Shown: positions 34,397 to 44,135, counted from the first letter of the stretch. The stretch is DNA of 64,000 nt from Peribacillus sp. FSL P2-0133 (GCF_037975445.1 NZ_CP150254.1:2540001-2604000), one strand, 5' to 3'. Made by a program: numbers and translations. The notes: generated by a model from the sequence alone, not told the origin.

Positions 34397-35122
34397 ATGA
34401 AAAAACTATTATTTACGTTCCTTGCACTGGTTATGTCCCTAACTCTTACTGCTTGCAACAACAATAATGACACAAATGGGATTTCTCAAAAGGGGCCATC
34501 GGGTGACACCTCACAGCAGGAGATGTCTGAGTTCAGTCGTGAACTTGTTAAATTCCCTGAGAACTACGATAAGGGTGTGAACTACACGACTGTAAATCGA
34601 GGAAATGTCAGGGAGGAGCTCTACACGAGCCAGGAAGCAATAGAAGCGGTGCAGAACGGTCAGTCAATCCCTGACGAAACCGTCATCACTCTCGAAATCT
34701 ATAGGGATGAAAAGCTTGATGAAATCTTCGTGATGGTAAAGCGCGATGGCTGGGCAGATCAGAATCCCCCTGAGATGCGTAACGGCGATTGGCTATACCA
34801 GGAATTCAATGGAGACAAGTCGGTGGATTACGAGGAAGACATCGGTCGCTGCTTTTCTTGTCACGCCAATCAGGAGCGTGATGACTTCGTGAACACGTTG
34901 GATGAAATGAAGAGTTATGATCTTGAAGATTTTACAGGATCAAAGGACAGCAGTACAGAATCACAGATTGCAGGTATCCCTACAAATCACTGGAAGGTAA
35001 AAGCGGTAGGTGATAATCTGGAGGACTCGCTGGATATTTTACATGGAAATCGCTTAATGGAAGATGAAGAAAAAGCAGGGATCATCCAGAAGGTTCTTTT
35101 GATGATTCATTTTAATCAATAG
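34397..35122 (+). CDS. P460-like cytochrome lipoprotein
   Basis: 241 aa. A lipoprotein signal peptide ends LTAC with lipidated C20. The rest has the cytochrome P460 layout with one heme motif C152-FS-C155-H156 (GRCFSCHANQERDDFV) preceded by a DWLYQEF stretch. It should be an exported c-type heme protein tethered to the outer face of the membrane. GGAGGA precedes the ATG. A DUF4405-like membrane protein follows 104 bases later. Electron partner and role (for example hydroxylamine or NO chemistry, as in known P460s) are not established here. Confidence 0.78.
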   Translation: MKKLLFTFLALVMSLTLTACNNNNDTNGISQKGPSGDTSQQEMSEFSRELVKFPENYDKGVNYTTVNRGNVREELYTSQEAIEAVQNGQSIPDETVITLEIYRDEKLDEIFVMVKRDGWADQNPPEMRNGDWLYQEFNGDKSVDYEEDIGRCFSCHANQERDDFVNTLDEMKSYDLEDFTGSKDSSTESQIAGIPTNHWKVKAVGDNLEDSLDILHGNRLMEDEEKAGIIQKVLLMIHFNQ

Positions 35123-35226
35123 ACATAGGGATTGAGCATTTGAACGGAACTCGAAGTAATAACCAATAGTACGTCCTGACGGAAAACCGACCCAGGTATT
35201 AATATTAATAGAAAGAGGAGAACTTC

Positions 35227-35916
35227 TTGAATCGAAATATGTTAATCAGATTGGTTATTGATCTTTCTATGACCGTTCTGATGTTAGTTGCAATGGCTTA
35301 TCAGATTACCGGAAATACAATCCATGAACTGATAGGAATTATATTGTTTTTGTTGTTTATTGCCCACAATATTTTAAATCGACGATGGTATAAAACGATT
35401 TTTAAGGGAAAGCACAATGTACAACGTATACTGAGCATTACGGTCAATTTGCTTTTTCTTGTATCCATGGCTGTGGTGATAATAAGTTCTGTGCCAATTT
35501 CTCGTGACATATTTGCCTTTATTTCTATAAACAATGACATGACTCTATTACAGATACATGTTATGGCTTCATATTGGGGATTTATCTTCATGGCTGTGCA
35601 TATAGGAATGTCCTGGGGAACCATAATCAATGCAGTACGAAAGATGACGGGAATTACCAACACGAGCCGTATCCGCACAATTGCATTCCGTATAATAGCG
35701 GTGTTGATTGTTGTCTATGGTGTGCAGACTTCCTTCGAGAGAGATATGCTTTCGAGGTTAACCATATATAATCCATTCGGTTGGAGCTTTGATGAGTCTT
35801 CCATGGGATTTTTAATAGATCATCTAGCTATCATGGGAATATATATCAGTGGGACTCATTATGTTCTGAAATTTGTTCGGAAGCAGGATAAAGCTATAGC
35901 GTACAAAGATAGGTAA
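35227..35916 (+). CDS. DUF4405-like membrane protein, possibly heme b-binding
   Basis: 229 aa with about six hydrophobic segments. It starts at TTG 35227 after AGAGGAG. Histidines within or near membrane spans (TIHELIGI, FIAHNILN, LQIHVMASYWGFIFMAVHIG, LIDHLAIMG) are spaced like cytochrome b or ferric-reductase-type proteins, and DUF4405 proteins share this look. It may pass electrons to the cytochrome lipoprotein encoded upstream. Function inferred only from layout. Confidence 0.65.
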   Translation: MNRNMLIRLVIDLSMTVLMLVAMAYQITGNTIHELIGIILFLLFIAHNILNRRWYKTIFKGKHNVQRILSITVNLLFLVSMAVVIISSVPISRDIFAFISINNDMTLLQIHVMASYWGFIFMAVHIGMSWGTIINAVRKMTGITNTSRIRTIAFRIIAVLIVVYGVQTSFERDMLSRLTIYNPFGWSFDESSMGFLIDHLAIMGIYISGTHYVLKFVRKQDKAIAYKDR

Positions 35917-35927
35917 ATTGCAGAATA

Positions 35928-35971
35928 AAAAAAGTGCATTAATCCGGGATTAGATTAATGCACTTTTTTAT
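35928..35971. terminator. bidirectional terminator
   Basis: AAAAGTGCATTAATC and GATTAATGCACTTTT form a 15-bp perfect stem flanked by A and T runs, between convergent genes. Confidence 0.88.
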
Positions 35972-36031
35972 ATTATTTAAAGTGTAGCTGCCACTAAATT
36001 AATACATAGAATGAACCTACGTGAAGGAGAT

Positions 36032-36949
36032 TCAAGCTTTTACCCTTTGTTCATATTCCTCCTTCAGGTGCTTTATATCTTCTTTTGGTGGTAAACCAAA
36101 CATGCGCGAATATTCACGGCTGAATTGTGATGGACTTTCATAGCCTACCTGGAATGCCACATCTGCTGCATCTGCGGATTCGGATAATAACAGGCTTCGG
36201 GCTTCTTGAAGTCTCAGTTGTTTTTGGAATTGAATTGGGCTCATCGCGGTTATCTCTTTAAAGTGCCGATGAAGTGAAGAAACACTCATATTTGCTATTT
36301 CCGCAAGTTCTTCAATCTTAAAAGACTTTTCATAGTTATTCATGATATGTTCAATCACGTCACTGATTTGATGAGTAGAACTTCCTTCTATGGCTATTTG
36401 TTTCAGCATATCCCCATGTTCTCCTTGCAGAACCCTATAGATGATTTCTTTCACGATTAAAGGAGCAAGTACCTTGATATCTTTTGGAGTATCTAGCAGA
36501 CGAGCTAATCTTGTTAACGCGTCTAGCAAAGATGGCTCTGTTTTGCTGACATACATACCTCGTTTTGCATTTTCCTTTTTGTCAACTCCCATTTGGAATT
36601 CACGTAACACCTCTAATATTTCACTCGGTATAAATTCAAGTTTGAGAGCAAGATAAGGCACTTCGAAAGAGGATTCCGTGACTTGTCCGGTAATTGGCAG
36701 CTTAACGGATGCAACAAGGTAATCGGCAGGACCGTATCTAAAGAGCTCCTGTGACAACAAAACCTCCTTCATCCCTTGAACCACTATGCATAAGGAAGGC
36801 TTGTGAACTCCGTAATTTGGTCCAGTATCATTAGAATAACGGGAGAAAAATAAAGACGGAATAGCAGTCATTTGAGTACCGTCACGTCCTGTGTGATCCT
36901 CTATGATTTTGGCGAGCTCAACTCTTTGTCTATATAATTGTTCAAACAT
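36032..36949 (-). CDS. AraC-family transcriptional regulator
   Basis: 305 aa from the ATG at 36949, with AAAGGAGG upstream; an in-frame start at 36988 is not needed. An N-terminal AraC_N cupin-like domain (KPSLCIVVQGMKEVLL) is followed by the two HTH units near residues 205-295 (IEELAEIANMSVSSLHRHFK and ADVAFQVGYESPSQFSREY). It is divergent from an MFS transporter, SDR and aldo-keto reductase, an arrangement common for small-molecule stress responses. It probably controls those three. Confidence 0.87.
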   Translation of the reverse strand: MFEQLYRQRVELAKIIEDHTGRDGTQMTAIPSLFFSRYSNDTGPNYGVHKPSLCIVVQGMKEVLLSQELFRYGPADYLVASVKLPITGQVTESSFEVPYLALKLEFIPSEILEVLREFQMGVDKKENAKRGMYVSKTEPSLLDALTRLARLLDTPKDIKVLAPLIVKEIIYRVLQGEHGDMLKQIAIEGSSTHQISDVIEHIMNNYEKSFKIEELAEIANMSVSSLHRHFKEITAMSPIQFQKQLRLQEARSLLLSESADAADVAFQVGYESPSQFSREYSRMFGLPPKEDIKHLKEEYEQRVKA

Positions 36950-37343
36950 AAAATCCTCCTTTGTTTTCTTCATCCGTGTTGGTCCCATTATAAAACTAAT
37001 TCACTTTCTGCGTAAATGGTCGTGAGAGAATTGGGCAATCATTTGAGAAGAATGGGATACCGCTTGCTTTCTCCCTTGTAGCATAATAAGGATGCGGTTA
37101 AATAATATAACCGTTTAAAGCGATAATAATGCAAAGAATGAAAGATAAATCATGCAAAGCGTAGAGTAGAACGAAATGATCCAGAAGTTTCTTCTAACGG
37201 GCTGATTGTATGGAAATAAGCTGTTGTTATGCTGTGGCTTCAAAGTCAACGGGGATTTTTACTGGGAACTAAACAAGATACAAAAAGTCTAAAATTCAAA
37301 ACTTAACATATCACATCATAGATAAAGGAGTAGATAGAACAGA

Positions 37344-38516
37344 ATGAAAAATACTTGGAAAATTTACATGCTGACCCTTATTAGCTTCGTGGTCGGTACT
37401 TCACAATTCGTCATCGTAGGTACGTTGGATCAAGTGGCTGCTTCCGTCGATGTATCGGTAGCAACCGCAGGTCAGCTTATTACCGTATTCGCTCTCGGTA
37501 ACGCAATCGGCACGCCCATTGTTATGGTAGCAACCTCGAAGATGGATCAGCGTAAGCAATTGTTACTGGCTCTCGCCATCATATTACTTGGCGTCATTGG
37601 GGTAATTGCTCTTCCAGGCTTTGGATTGCTGATGGCTTCTCGCGTTTTACTAGGGATTGGAACAGGGGTCTTCGTTGTCACGGCCTATGGTATAGCTGCA
37701 AAACTGGCGGCTCCTGGACGTCAGGGTGGAGCGATGGCCAATGTCGCAATGGGGTATAGCTCTTCCCTAGTCTTTGGCGTTCCCCTTGGCCGTATGATTG
37801 CTTCGTCTTATGATTGGAAGGTCATCTTCTGGGGCATCGGACTCTTCAGCCTACTGGCTATTTTTGCCGTTGCATGGACGATTCCGGTCATGGAAAGCGA
37901 GGCGGCTGTTTCTCTGGGCAAGCGTCTTGCACTCCTGAAGAACCCGAGAGTCGCACTCACTCTTGGTGTAACCTTCTTTGTATTTATTAGTTATTCAATG
38001 CTCAATACGTATATCACTCCCTTTCTGACCGCCGTTATACCAACTAAGAAAGAAAAATTGAGTATGATTCTCTTAGCAATGGGTATCGCGAGCTTGATTG
38101 GCTCTAAGGTTGGTGGCTTATTGGCAGACCGGATCGGCATCGTCCGCACGCTGGTCGGATCCATGGCTGTCCACATCATCTCGCTAGTATTGCTGTCTAC
38201 TGTCTCTGGATTTGGATGGGTAATGGTTACCCTCCCGTTGCTCATGATTTGGGAAATCGCCGCTTGGACGTTCGGACCTACCCAAAACTTTAACCTAGTC
38301 TCGCTGACTCAAGAAGCCTCTAGTATCGTACTTAGTCTGAACAGTTCCTTTGTACAACTTGGATTTGCCGCGGGTGCTGGAATTGGAGGTATTGTTGCGG
38401 GAAGGTCATCAATACAAGAGATCAGTTGGGTTGGAGCTACATCAGTCGTGATTGCTCTACTAATTGGAGTGTTTTCATTTAGACGCAGCCGTGAGCTCTC
38501 AAGTGCACAGCAGTGA
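37344..38516 (+). CDS. MFS transporter, AraJ/drug-efflux type
   Basis: 390 aa with 12 membrane segments. Family features are SQFVIVGTLDQVA, the A-like motif near MVATSKMDQRK and SRVLLGIGTGVFVV. These resemble sugar/arabinose efflux or multidrug (YdhP-like) transporters. AAAGGAG is upstream. It is divergent from the AraC-type regulator and followed by an SDR after 95 bases. The substrate is unknown. Confidence 0.85.
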   Translation: MKNTWKIYMLTLISFVVGTSQFVIVGTLDQVAASVDVSVATAGQLITVFALGNAIGTPIVMVATSKMDQRKQLLLALAIILLGVIGVIALPGFGLLMASRVLLGIGTGVFVVTAYGIAAKLAAPGRQGGAMANVAMGYSSSLVFGVPLGRMIASSYDWKVIFWGIGLFSLLAIFAVAWTIPVMESEAAVSLGKRLALLKNPRVALTLGVTFFVFISYSMLNTYITPFLTAVIPTKKEKLSMILLAMGIASLIGSKVGGLLADRIGIVRTLVGSMAVHIISLVLLSTVSGFGWVMVTLPLLMIWEIAAWTFGPTQNFNLVSLTQEASSIVLSLNSSFVQLGFAAGAGIGGIVAGRSSIQEISWVGATSVVIALLIGVFSFRRSRELSSAQQ

Positions 38517-38611
38517 AGTTTTAGAAAATAGATTCAGCAGAGGATTTGCTTTTAGATGGCAAATCCTCTGAATCAATAAATGTACTTTTTATTAAGAAAG
38601 GATAGATATAA

Positions 38612-39355
38612 ATGATGTCTAATACAAAAGATAAAGTTGTGATTATTACAGGTGCTTCTAGTGGAATTGGAGAGGCAACAGCTAAAAAACTTGCTTCTAC
38701 AGGTGCGAAGTTGGTCTTGGCAGCTCGTCGTGAAGAACGTTTACAACAGTTACAGAAAGACATCGGAAAAAATGGTGGAAAAGCTATTTATAAAGTAACC
38801 GATGTAACGTCACATGAACAAATGGAAGAGCTTGCTGAGTATGCGCTTCAAGAGTTCGGAAAAATTGATGTATTAGTGAATAATGCTGGCGTCATGCCGC
38901 ATTCATTTCTTTATAAGAAAAGAATCGAAGACTGGAATAAGATGATCGACGTCAATATTAAAGGCGTACTTTATGGGATTGCGGCTGTGCTTCCATCCAT
39001 GCGAGAACAAAAATCAGGACATGTCATTAATTTGTCTTCAGTAGCTGGACATGTTGTTGGAGCTGGAAGTACGGTCTATGGAGGAACAAAGTTTGCTGTA
39101 CGTGCAATTACGGAAGGTTTACGTAAAGAAGAGTATAGCAATAATATCCGCACAACCATTATCTCACCAGGAGCAGTTACAAGTGAATTAATAAATTCCA
39201 TTACAGATATGGACCTCAAGCCAGGAATCGATAAAGCTTATGAAGGTGCGATTGACGCTGAGAGTATTGCTGGTGCAATTGCTTTTGCCATTGAACAGCC
39301 ATCAGATGTAGCAATTAATGAAATGCTTATTCGTCCTACACATCAAGATAGATAA
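38612..39355 (+). CDS. classical short-chain dehydrogenase/reductase
   Basis: 247 aa (or 246 from the ATG at 38615). Intact SDR features: TGASSGIGEAT, NNAGVMPH, NLSSVAGH with catalytic Ser, and YGGTK with Tyr and Lys. AAAGGATAG precedes the start. Closest in look to YdfG/clavaldehyde-type NADP SDRs. It sits between the MFS and aldo-keto reductase genes, suggesting a carbonyl-detoxification set. Confidence 0.88.
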   Translation: MMSNTKDKVVIITGASSGIGEATAKKLASTGAKLVLAARREERLQQLQKDIGKNGGKAIYKVTDVTSHEQMEELAEYALQEFGKIDVLVNNAGVMPHSFLYKKRIEDWNKMIDVNIKGVLYGIAAVLPSMREQKSGHVINLSSVAGHVVGAGSTVYGGTKFAVRAITEGLRKEEYSNNIRTTIISPGAVTSELINSITDMDLKPGIDKAYEGAIDAESIAGAIAFAIEQPSDVAINEMLIRPTHQDR

Positions 39356-39407
39356 TTTTACACCAATAAATGTTGTTTATTGTAAATAGTATGTTCCGAT
39401 TTACTAA

Positions 39408-40277
<870 letters not shown>

Positions 40278-40332
40278 TGCAATCATACACCTTGCGTTAA
40301 TTCTATGGTAGTTCATGTATATTTTCATTTCA

Positions 40333-40366
40333 AAAACAGCCGTTTACCTAACTGGCTGTTTTTATT
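40333..40366 (+). terminator. terminator after the aldo/keto reductase gene
   Basis: AAAACAGCC and GGCTGTTTT form a 9-bp stem followed by TTATT. Confidence 0.8.
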
Positions 40367-40380
40367 AAATTATTACGTTC

Positions 40381-40465
40381 TTATTGAAATCCCTCAGTTT
40401 AATAGATAATGCTCACGAATACTCGCCTATTCGCAGGATTTCAAACCACAAGGTATAAGATTGCT
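40381..40465. repeat. 85-bp direct repeat, copy 1
   Basis: Shares about 78 of 85 positions with 40952-41035, same orientation. The core TAATGCTCACGAATACTCGC is identical in both copies. The pair brackets a decayed cupin gene. The two copies differ by scattered substitutions and one indel, so the duplication is not recent. Confidence 0.8.
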
Positions 40466-40599
40466 TTAGTGGGAACGAAAGAGGTAGGACCGTTTTTGAT
40501 AAGATGTGGGCAGATTGAAAAAGTGGATCATTTAAAAGGGATAGACTACACGGGTTAGTTTCAACCTATCCTAATGAGTTAGAACTTCGCAGAAAGTTG

Positions 40600-40939
40600 G
40601 GGGAAGTAAAAACAATGCTAAACACTACATATGAGGAGATAATTGTGATGGGTTGCATTTAGTGAAAAATCAAGACATAAGTATTATTCATGAACGTATG
40701 CCTGCTAATACATCTAAAATAAAACATTATCATCAACACGCACGCCAATTTTTCTTTATCTTTATAAGGTATAGCAACCATTGAGGTAGATTGTAAAGAG
40801 ATTACTTTAAAACAGCAAAAGGGAGTGGAAGTTCCTCATTTGGTGCCACACCAAATGTTTTAACAAGTCTAATAATGAAGTTGATTTTTGGGTGTCTTCT
40901 CAACCGACAAGTAAAGATGAAAGGATTTTAGTGGACTAA
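40600..40939 (+). pseudogene. decayed cupin-domain gene
   Basis: From about 40636 the frame reads GDNCDGLHLVKNQDIS, then MPANTSKIKHYHQHARQFFF, a stop, ATIEVDCKEITLK, VPHLVPHQMF, two stops and finally SQPTSKDERILVD before TAA 40937-40939. This is the normal order of a small single-cupin protein (H-x-H-x5-Q metal motif, then PH). Stop codons replace the usual SG before ATIEV and a Trp before GDNCDG, so the gene is dead. Confidence 0.75.
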
Positions 40940-40951
40940 AACTAAATTTTC

Positions 40952-41035
40952 TTAATGAACTCCCTCAGTTTACTAGATAATGCTCACGAATACTCGCTTA
41001 TTCGCAGGATTTCAAACCACATGGTATAGGTTGCT
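40952..41035. repeat. 85-bp direct repeat, copy 2
   Basis: Direct repeat of 40381-40465, 571 bases downstream of copy 1. See copy 1. The sequence from here to 41250 is AT-rich with no other feature. Confidence 0.8.
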
Positions 41036-41253
41036 AACGCGGCAGGTTTGCAGAAGGACTAGAAAAGGGCCATTTTTTATAGACAAACTTCCAGAACACA
41101 AACAGGTAAATATACTATATGTATAATTTAACCAATCCAAGAAGTGTATTATTTATCCAAATAAATTTATGAATGTGAGAAATGTTGAGTTTTTTCATTG
41201 AAACATAACTGAATTTACTACATTAATCTAACTTCAAAAAAAGGTGTTCTAAA

Positions 41254-42321
41254 ATGGGTTTCAAATTCATCACAAGTGATGAAAAAAGTATTATATATGC
41301 AATTGGGAACGATGGCGTGCTGCGATATTTTCAGGATAAATCCCGAAACGGAAGTTCATGGTGGGCTAATGATGGTGTAGGACAGAGCAGGGGTCCTGGT
41401 TGGGAATCATATCGCTTTTTCTTTGGTGGTAGGGTTAGCTCATCATACCCAGAATATAATGTCTATTATGGTATTACGCCAAACGGTGAATTGCTATACT
41501 ACCGGGATTACAGTCTCTTTCCCTCTCTCGGAGAAATTTATTATGATGGCGTAATTGGGTCCGGATGGGGAGAGTTCCGGCACGTCTTCTCTGACGGTAA
41601 TGGAAGAATCTACGCCGTAGCGCAGAACGGCGACTTGTTATACTACCGAGATGAAATAAGTAATGGAGAACATCACTGGGCTTATGGAGGTGTTGGGCAG
41701 AGAATTGGAACTGGATGGGGAAATTTCAAACATGTCTTTCCAGGTGGAGATGGGATTATCTACGCCGTAGCGCAGAACGGCGACTTATTATACTACCGTG
41801 ATTTAGCAAGGGACGGAACTTCTAACTGGGCTTATAACGGTGAAGGACAGATTATTATGACGGCACAAGGAACAGGCAATCATTTCAACGAATTCCAGCA
41901 TGTCTTCTACGGTGGCGATGGAATTATCTATGCGATTGAGAATAACGGCAACATTTTATACTTTCGAGATTTAGCACGGGATGGAACCTATCATTGGGAA
42001 AATGATGCTATTGCTAAAAAGATTGGTACTGTCTCATCTGATGGCAGTAGAATCCACGAATGTGTTGGAATACAGTGTGAAAGAGAATTTGACTTGTTTT
42101 CTAATCAACGTCAACTAAACTCATACTATCCCTTAAACCAATACGTTCCTGAAATCTTTTATTATCCTGTGAACTCTTATTATCCTTCAAACTTGTACAA
42201 TTCTGTAGGCCAATATCCGTATTTTCTTATGCAGTATTCTGATATCTGCAGATGGGTGAAGATTTGTGATCCGCCAGGTTCCCCTAATTGTAGATGGGTG
42301 TGTAGGATTGAAGTAGTTTAA
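41254..42321 (+). CDS. tachylectin-like beta-propeller protein
   Basis: 355 aa. The first 270 residues hold about five repeats of roughly 50 aa with the pattern IIYA-xx-NGDLLYYRD...W...G-G-GW-xF-HVF-GGDG, as in tachylectin-2-type sugar-binding beta-propellers. Residues 290-325 are Tyr/Pro/Asn-rich (YYP repeats), and the last 25 carry a Cys/Trp-rich end (CRWVKIC, NCRWVC). No signal peptide is visible. Two repeats share the identical run IYAVAQNGDLLYYRD at protein level. It may bind carbohydrate at the cell or spore surface. AAAAAAGG-type site only. Confidence 0.72.
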   Translation: MGFKFITSDEKSIIYAIGNDGVLRYFQDKSRNGSSWWANDGVGQSRGPGWESYRFFFGGRVSSSYPEYNVYYGITPNGELLYYRDYSLFPSLGEIYYDGVIGSGWGEFRHVFSDGNGRIYAVAQNGDLLYYRDEISNGEHHWAYGGVGQRIGTGWGNFKHVFPGGDGIIYAVAQNGDLLYYRDLARDGTSNWAYNGEGQIIMTAQGTGNHFNEFQHVFYGGDGIIYAIENNGNILYFRDLARDGTYHWENDAIAKKIGTVSSDGSRIHECVGIQCEREFDLFSNQRQLNSYYPLNQYVPEIFYYPVNSYYPSNLYNSVGQYPYFLMQYSDICRWVKICDPPGSPNCRWVCRIEVV

Positions 42322-42350
42322 GCATTTAACGGGTTCTTTTAAATGAACAA

Positions 42351-42491
42351 GTGCTTAATGAAGGGAAAACCCCAGATTACATGACGAAAACAGAAATGGA
42401 CTTTGCACATGAAAATATAAAGTCCGTAAATCGTTACCTGGAAGCAATCAAAGCAGATCCGCAAGCAAAGCCCTGTATTGAAAAATTATAA
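42351..42491 (+). CDS. short hypothetical protein or 3' gene fragment
   Basis: A 46-codon frame starting at GTG reads EGKTPDYMTKTEMDFAHENI and KSVNRYLEAIKADPQAKP. It has protein-like composition but no clear ribosome site and open sequence upstream only to 42330. It may be the surviving end of a phage-like gene. It precedes a 61 aa zinc-ribbon-like protein in the same direction. Confidence 0.4.
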   Translation: MLNEGKTPDYMTKTEMDFAHENIKSVNRYLEAIKADPQAKPCIEKL

Positions 42492-42505
42492 AGTGGAAAA
42501 CAGCA

Positions 42506-42691
42506 ATGACAAGTAAAGAAAATTATTGTTTGTATTGTCAGAGAAGATTCCCAAAGGTTGAATGGCTAAAACCCCTTTATAGTTGGACCGATGGGGAGCT
42601 GGAAGGGTATTTTTGTGAGCAGCACTATCACCAGGTAAAAGCTTTCAATGAGCGCCAGAAGAAAGCGTATGAGGAATATAATAATAAATAA
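42506..42691 (+). CDS. small protein with Cys/His metal-binding pattern
   Basis: 61 aa. Residues C8 and C11 (YCLYCQ) and a later FCEQHYH could bind zinc, as in small treble-clef or LIM-like knuckles. The tail is a charged helix (KAFNERQKKAYEEY). I do not recognise the family. It lies in the accessory zone 14 bases after another short frame. Confidence 0.5.
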   Translation: MTSKENYCLYCQRRFPKVEWLKPLYSWTDGELEGYFCEQHYHQVKAFNERQKKAYEEYNNK

Positions 42692-42749
42692 AGACCCAAT
42701 CATATACATTTACCCATTCATAAGATATGAAAAAAAGGTGTGTTAGACT

Positions 42750-42989
42750 ATGGGCCGTCTGGAAAAAACATTATGGTCTACCAATGAGACATTTAAATTA
42801 AGTGATTGGCGTCTAAATGAATTTGGTTTCCGTAATAATCCTCATCATGTTTACCTTTACCATTTTAGTCCTTACCTTTACCATGATAATCCTCATCATG
42901 TTAATCCTTACCTTTACCATGTTAATCCTTATTATGTTAATCCTTATTATGTTAATCCTTATTATGTTAATCCTTATTATTTGACGTAA
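42750..42989 (+). CDS. low-complexity His/Tyr/Asn/Pro repeat protein
   Basis: 79 aa. After a 30-residue unique N-terminus (MGRLEKTLW, SDWRLNEFGF) the protein consists of NPHHV, SPYLYH and NPYYV pentapeptide units to the end. The last four NPYYV units are perfect 15-base DNA repeats. AAAAAGGTG precedes the ATG. Similar His/Tyr-rich repeats occur in some spore coat proteins, but that is only an analogy. Function unknown. Confidence 0.55.
   Translation: MGRLEKTLWSTNETFKLSDWRLNEFGFRNNPHHVYLYHFSPYLYHDNPHHVNPYLYHVNPYYVNPYYVNPYYVNPYYLT
42919..42978 (+). repeat. four perfect tandem copies of a 15-bp unit
   Basis: The unit ATGTTAATCCTTATT occurs four times without a mismatch, encoding NPYYV in frame. 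Degenerate related units precede it from about 42835. Confidence 0.95.
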
Positions 42990-42994
42990 GAGGT

Positions 42995-43027
42995 AAAGCC
43001 AGCTTTTTTAAGGTGGCTTTTTATTAT
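42995..43027 (+). terminator. terminator after the repeat-protein gene
   Basis: AAAGCCA and TGGCTTT pair around a 12-base loop, followed by TTATTATG. Confidence 0.65.
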
Positions 43028-43169
43028 GATTAGTTGTAGATCCGCATTTTCTCCATTAAATTCTGAATGTGACAAAATGAAATTGTGTACCATTCAGAAT
43101 GGCATTAAATCAATTGATTAACTGTGGCTTTGAAATAAAGTTGGACCGTTTCATTCCTTTTTGATTTTA

Positions 43170-43430
43170 ATAAACGGGTCGATCTGTCGAGGATGTAATA
43201 ATGGATGGTTAAGTCATATAGAAGGTCATGCAAAGCAGTTATTAATTGCGCTCTTGAAATATCCTAGTGATAATTTTAGTTGGTATCACCATTGGTTCAA
43301 TGATTGGAGGTTATGTCATATCTATTTGGGGATATTCTCTACTCCCATATGTTTGTAGTATTGCAGCAATCGCTAGCTTTGTGCTTAGTACCCAAAAGGT
43401 AAAAGAAAAGAACCAACTTTTTCACTAGAT
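43170..43430 (+). pseudogene. fused relics: HNH-like fragment and MFS transporter C-terminus
   Basis: The frame near 43176-43255 reads CRGCNNGWLSHIEGHAKQLL, similar to zinc-knuckle HNH-type proteins (CxxCNNGWxSxLE). From about 43277 another frame reads GITIGSMIGGYVISIWGYS, then PYVCSIAAIASFVLS and a stop near 43428, a clear MFS last-helix pair (G-xxG-GGxV). The two belong to unrelated families and are joined in a short space, so at least one deletion has occurred. Confidence 0.5.
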
Positions 43431-43643
43431 ACTTGACCTCAGAACGAGATCTTTTTGTTTTCGTATCAGGTGCTTTAATGGAAGATCCCTTTTAGATTTT
43501 AAACAATCCTTTTCTAATATCGATATTCAAGAAAAGGGCGCGATACTTCAATAACTGAAGTGCCGCATTTTCTAATTGTGAAGGATATTTAGTCATAAGC
43601 ACGAATTACTTTAGGGAAATTCAAACAAATAATAAGGAGATAC

Positions 43644-44077
43644 ATGGAAATTCAACCAATTGTAAAAATAATGAGTACTGATTCAAAAATTATGTCTACT
43701 TTTAGCACTTTTAAACAACTACGTCCACATTTAACAGAAGATAATTTTTAGAAAAAATCAAACGAGTAGAAAAAAATAATGGTTTCAATTTAGTAGCAGT
43801 AATTGAAGATAATGAAGTTAAAGCAGCAGCTGGATATAGGATTACTGAATCTCTAGCGTGGGGAAATTATTTTTATGTAGATGATCTGATTACAAATGAA
43901 ACTAGTCGCCGTCAAGGGTATGCCGGAATCTTATGGGATTGGTTGATAACTCAAGCAAAAATAGAAGGTTGTGAACAATCTCATTTAGATTCTGGTGTTC
44001 ATAGACATGACGCTCATAGGTTTTACCTCAAAGGTGGATTAGATATTACCTGTCATCATTTTCAAATGTCTCTTTAA
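43644..44077 (+). pseudogene. GNAT acetyltransferase with a frameshift
   Basis: Starts at ATG 43644 after AAGGAGA and reads STFKQLRPHLTEDNF before a TAG at 43749-43751. In the +2 frame it continues EKIKRVEKNNGFNLVAV, then AAGYRI, YVDDLITNETSRRQGYAGIL (acetyl-CoA loop RRQGYA) and HRFYLKGG to TAA 44075-44077. Restoring one T in the T5 run at 43745-43749 gives a full GNAT of about 145 aa. A single-base loss in a homopolymer is the simplest cause; a sequencing error is possible. Confidence 0.8.
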
Positions 44078-44135
44078 CTAAGCCAGCTAGTAGAAGATCA
44101 ATTGTTATTCCATTATAGGGAGCTTTAATTGAATA

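Noticed and set aside
41640-41940. Near-identical DNA stretches as an insertion or CRISPR-like repeat
   Set aside because: They are in-frame protein repeats of the beta-propeller with variable spacing, not short regular spacers.
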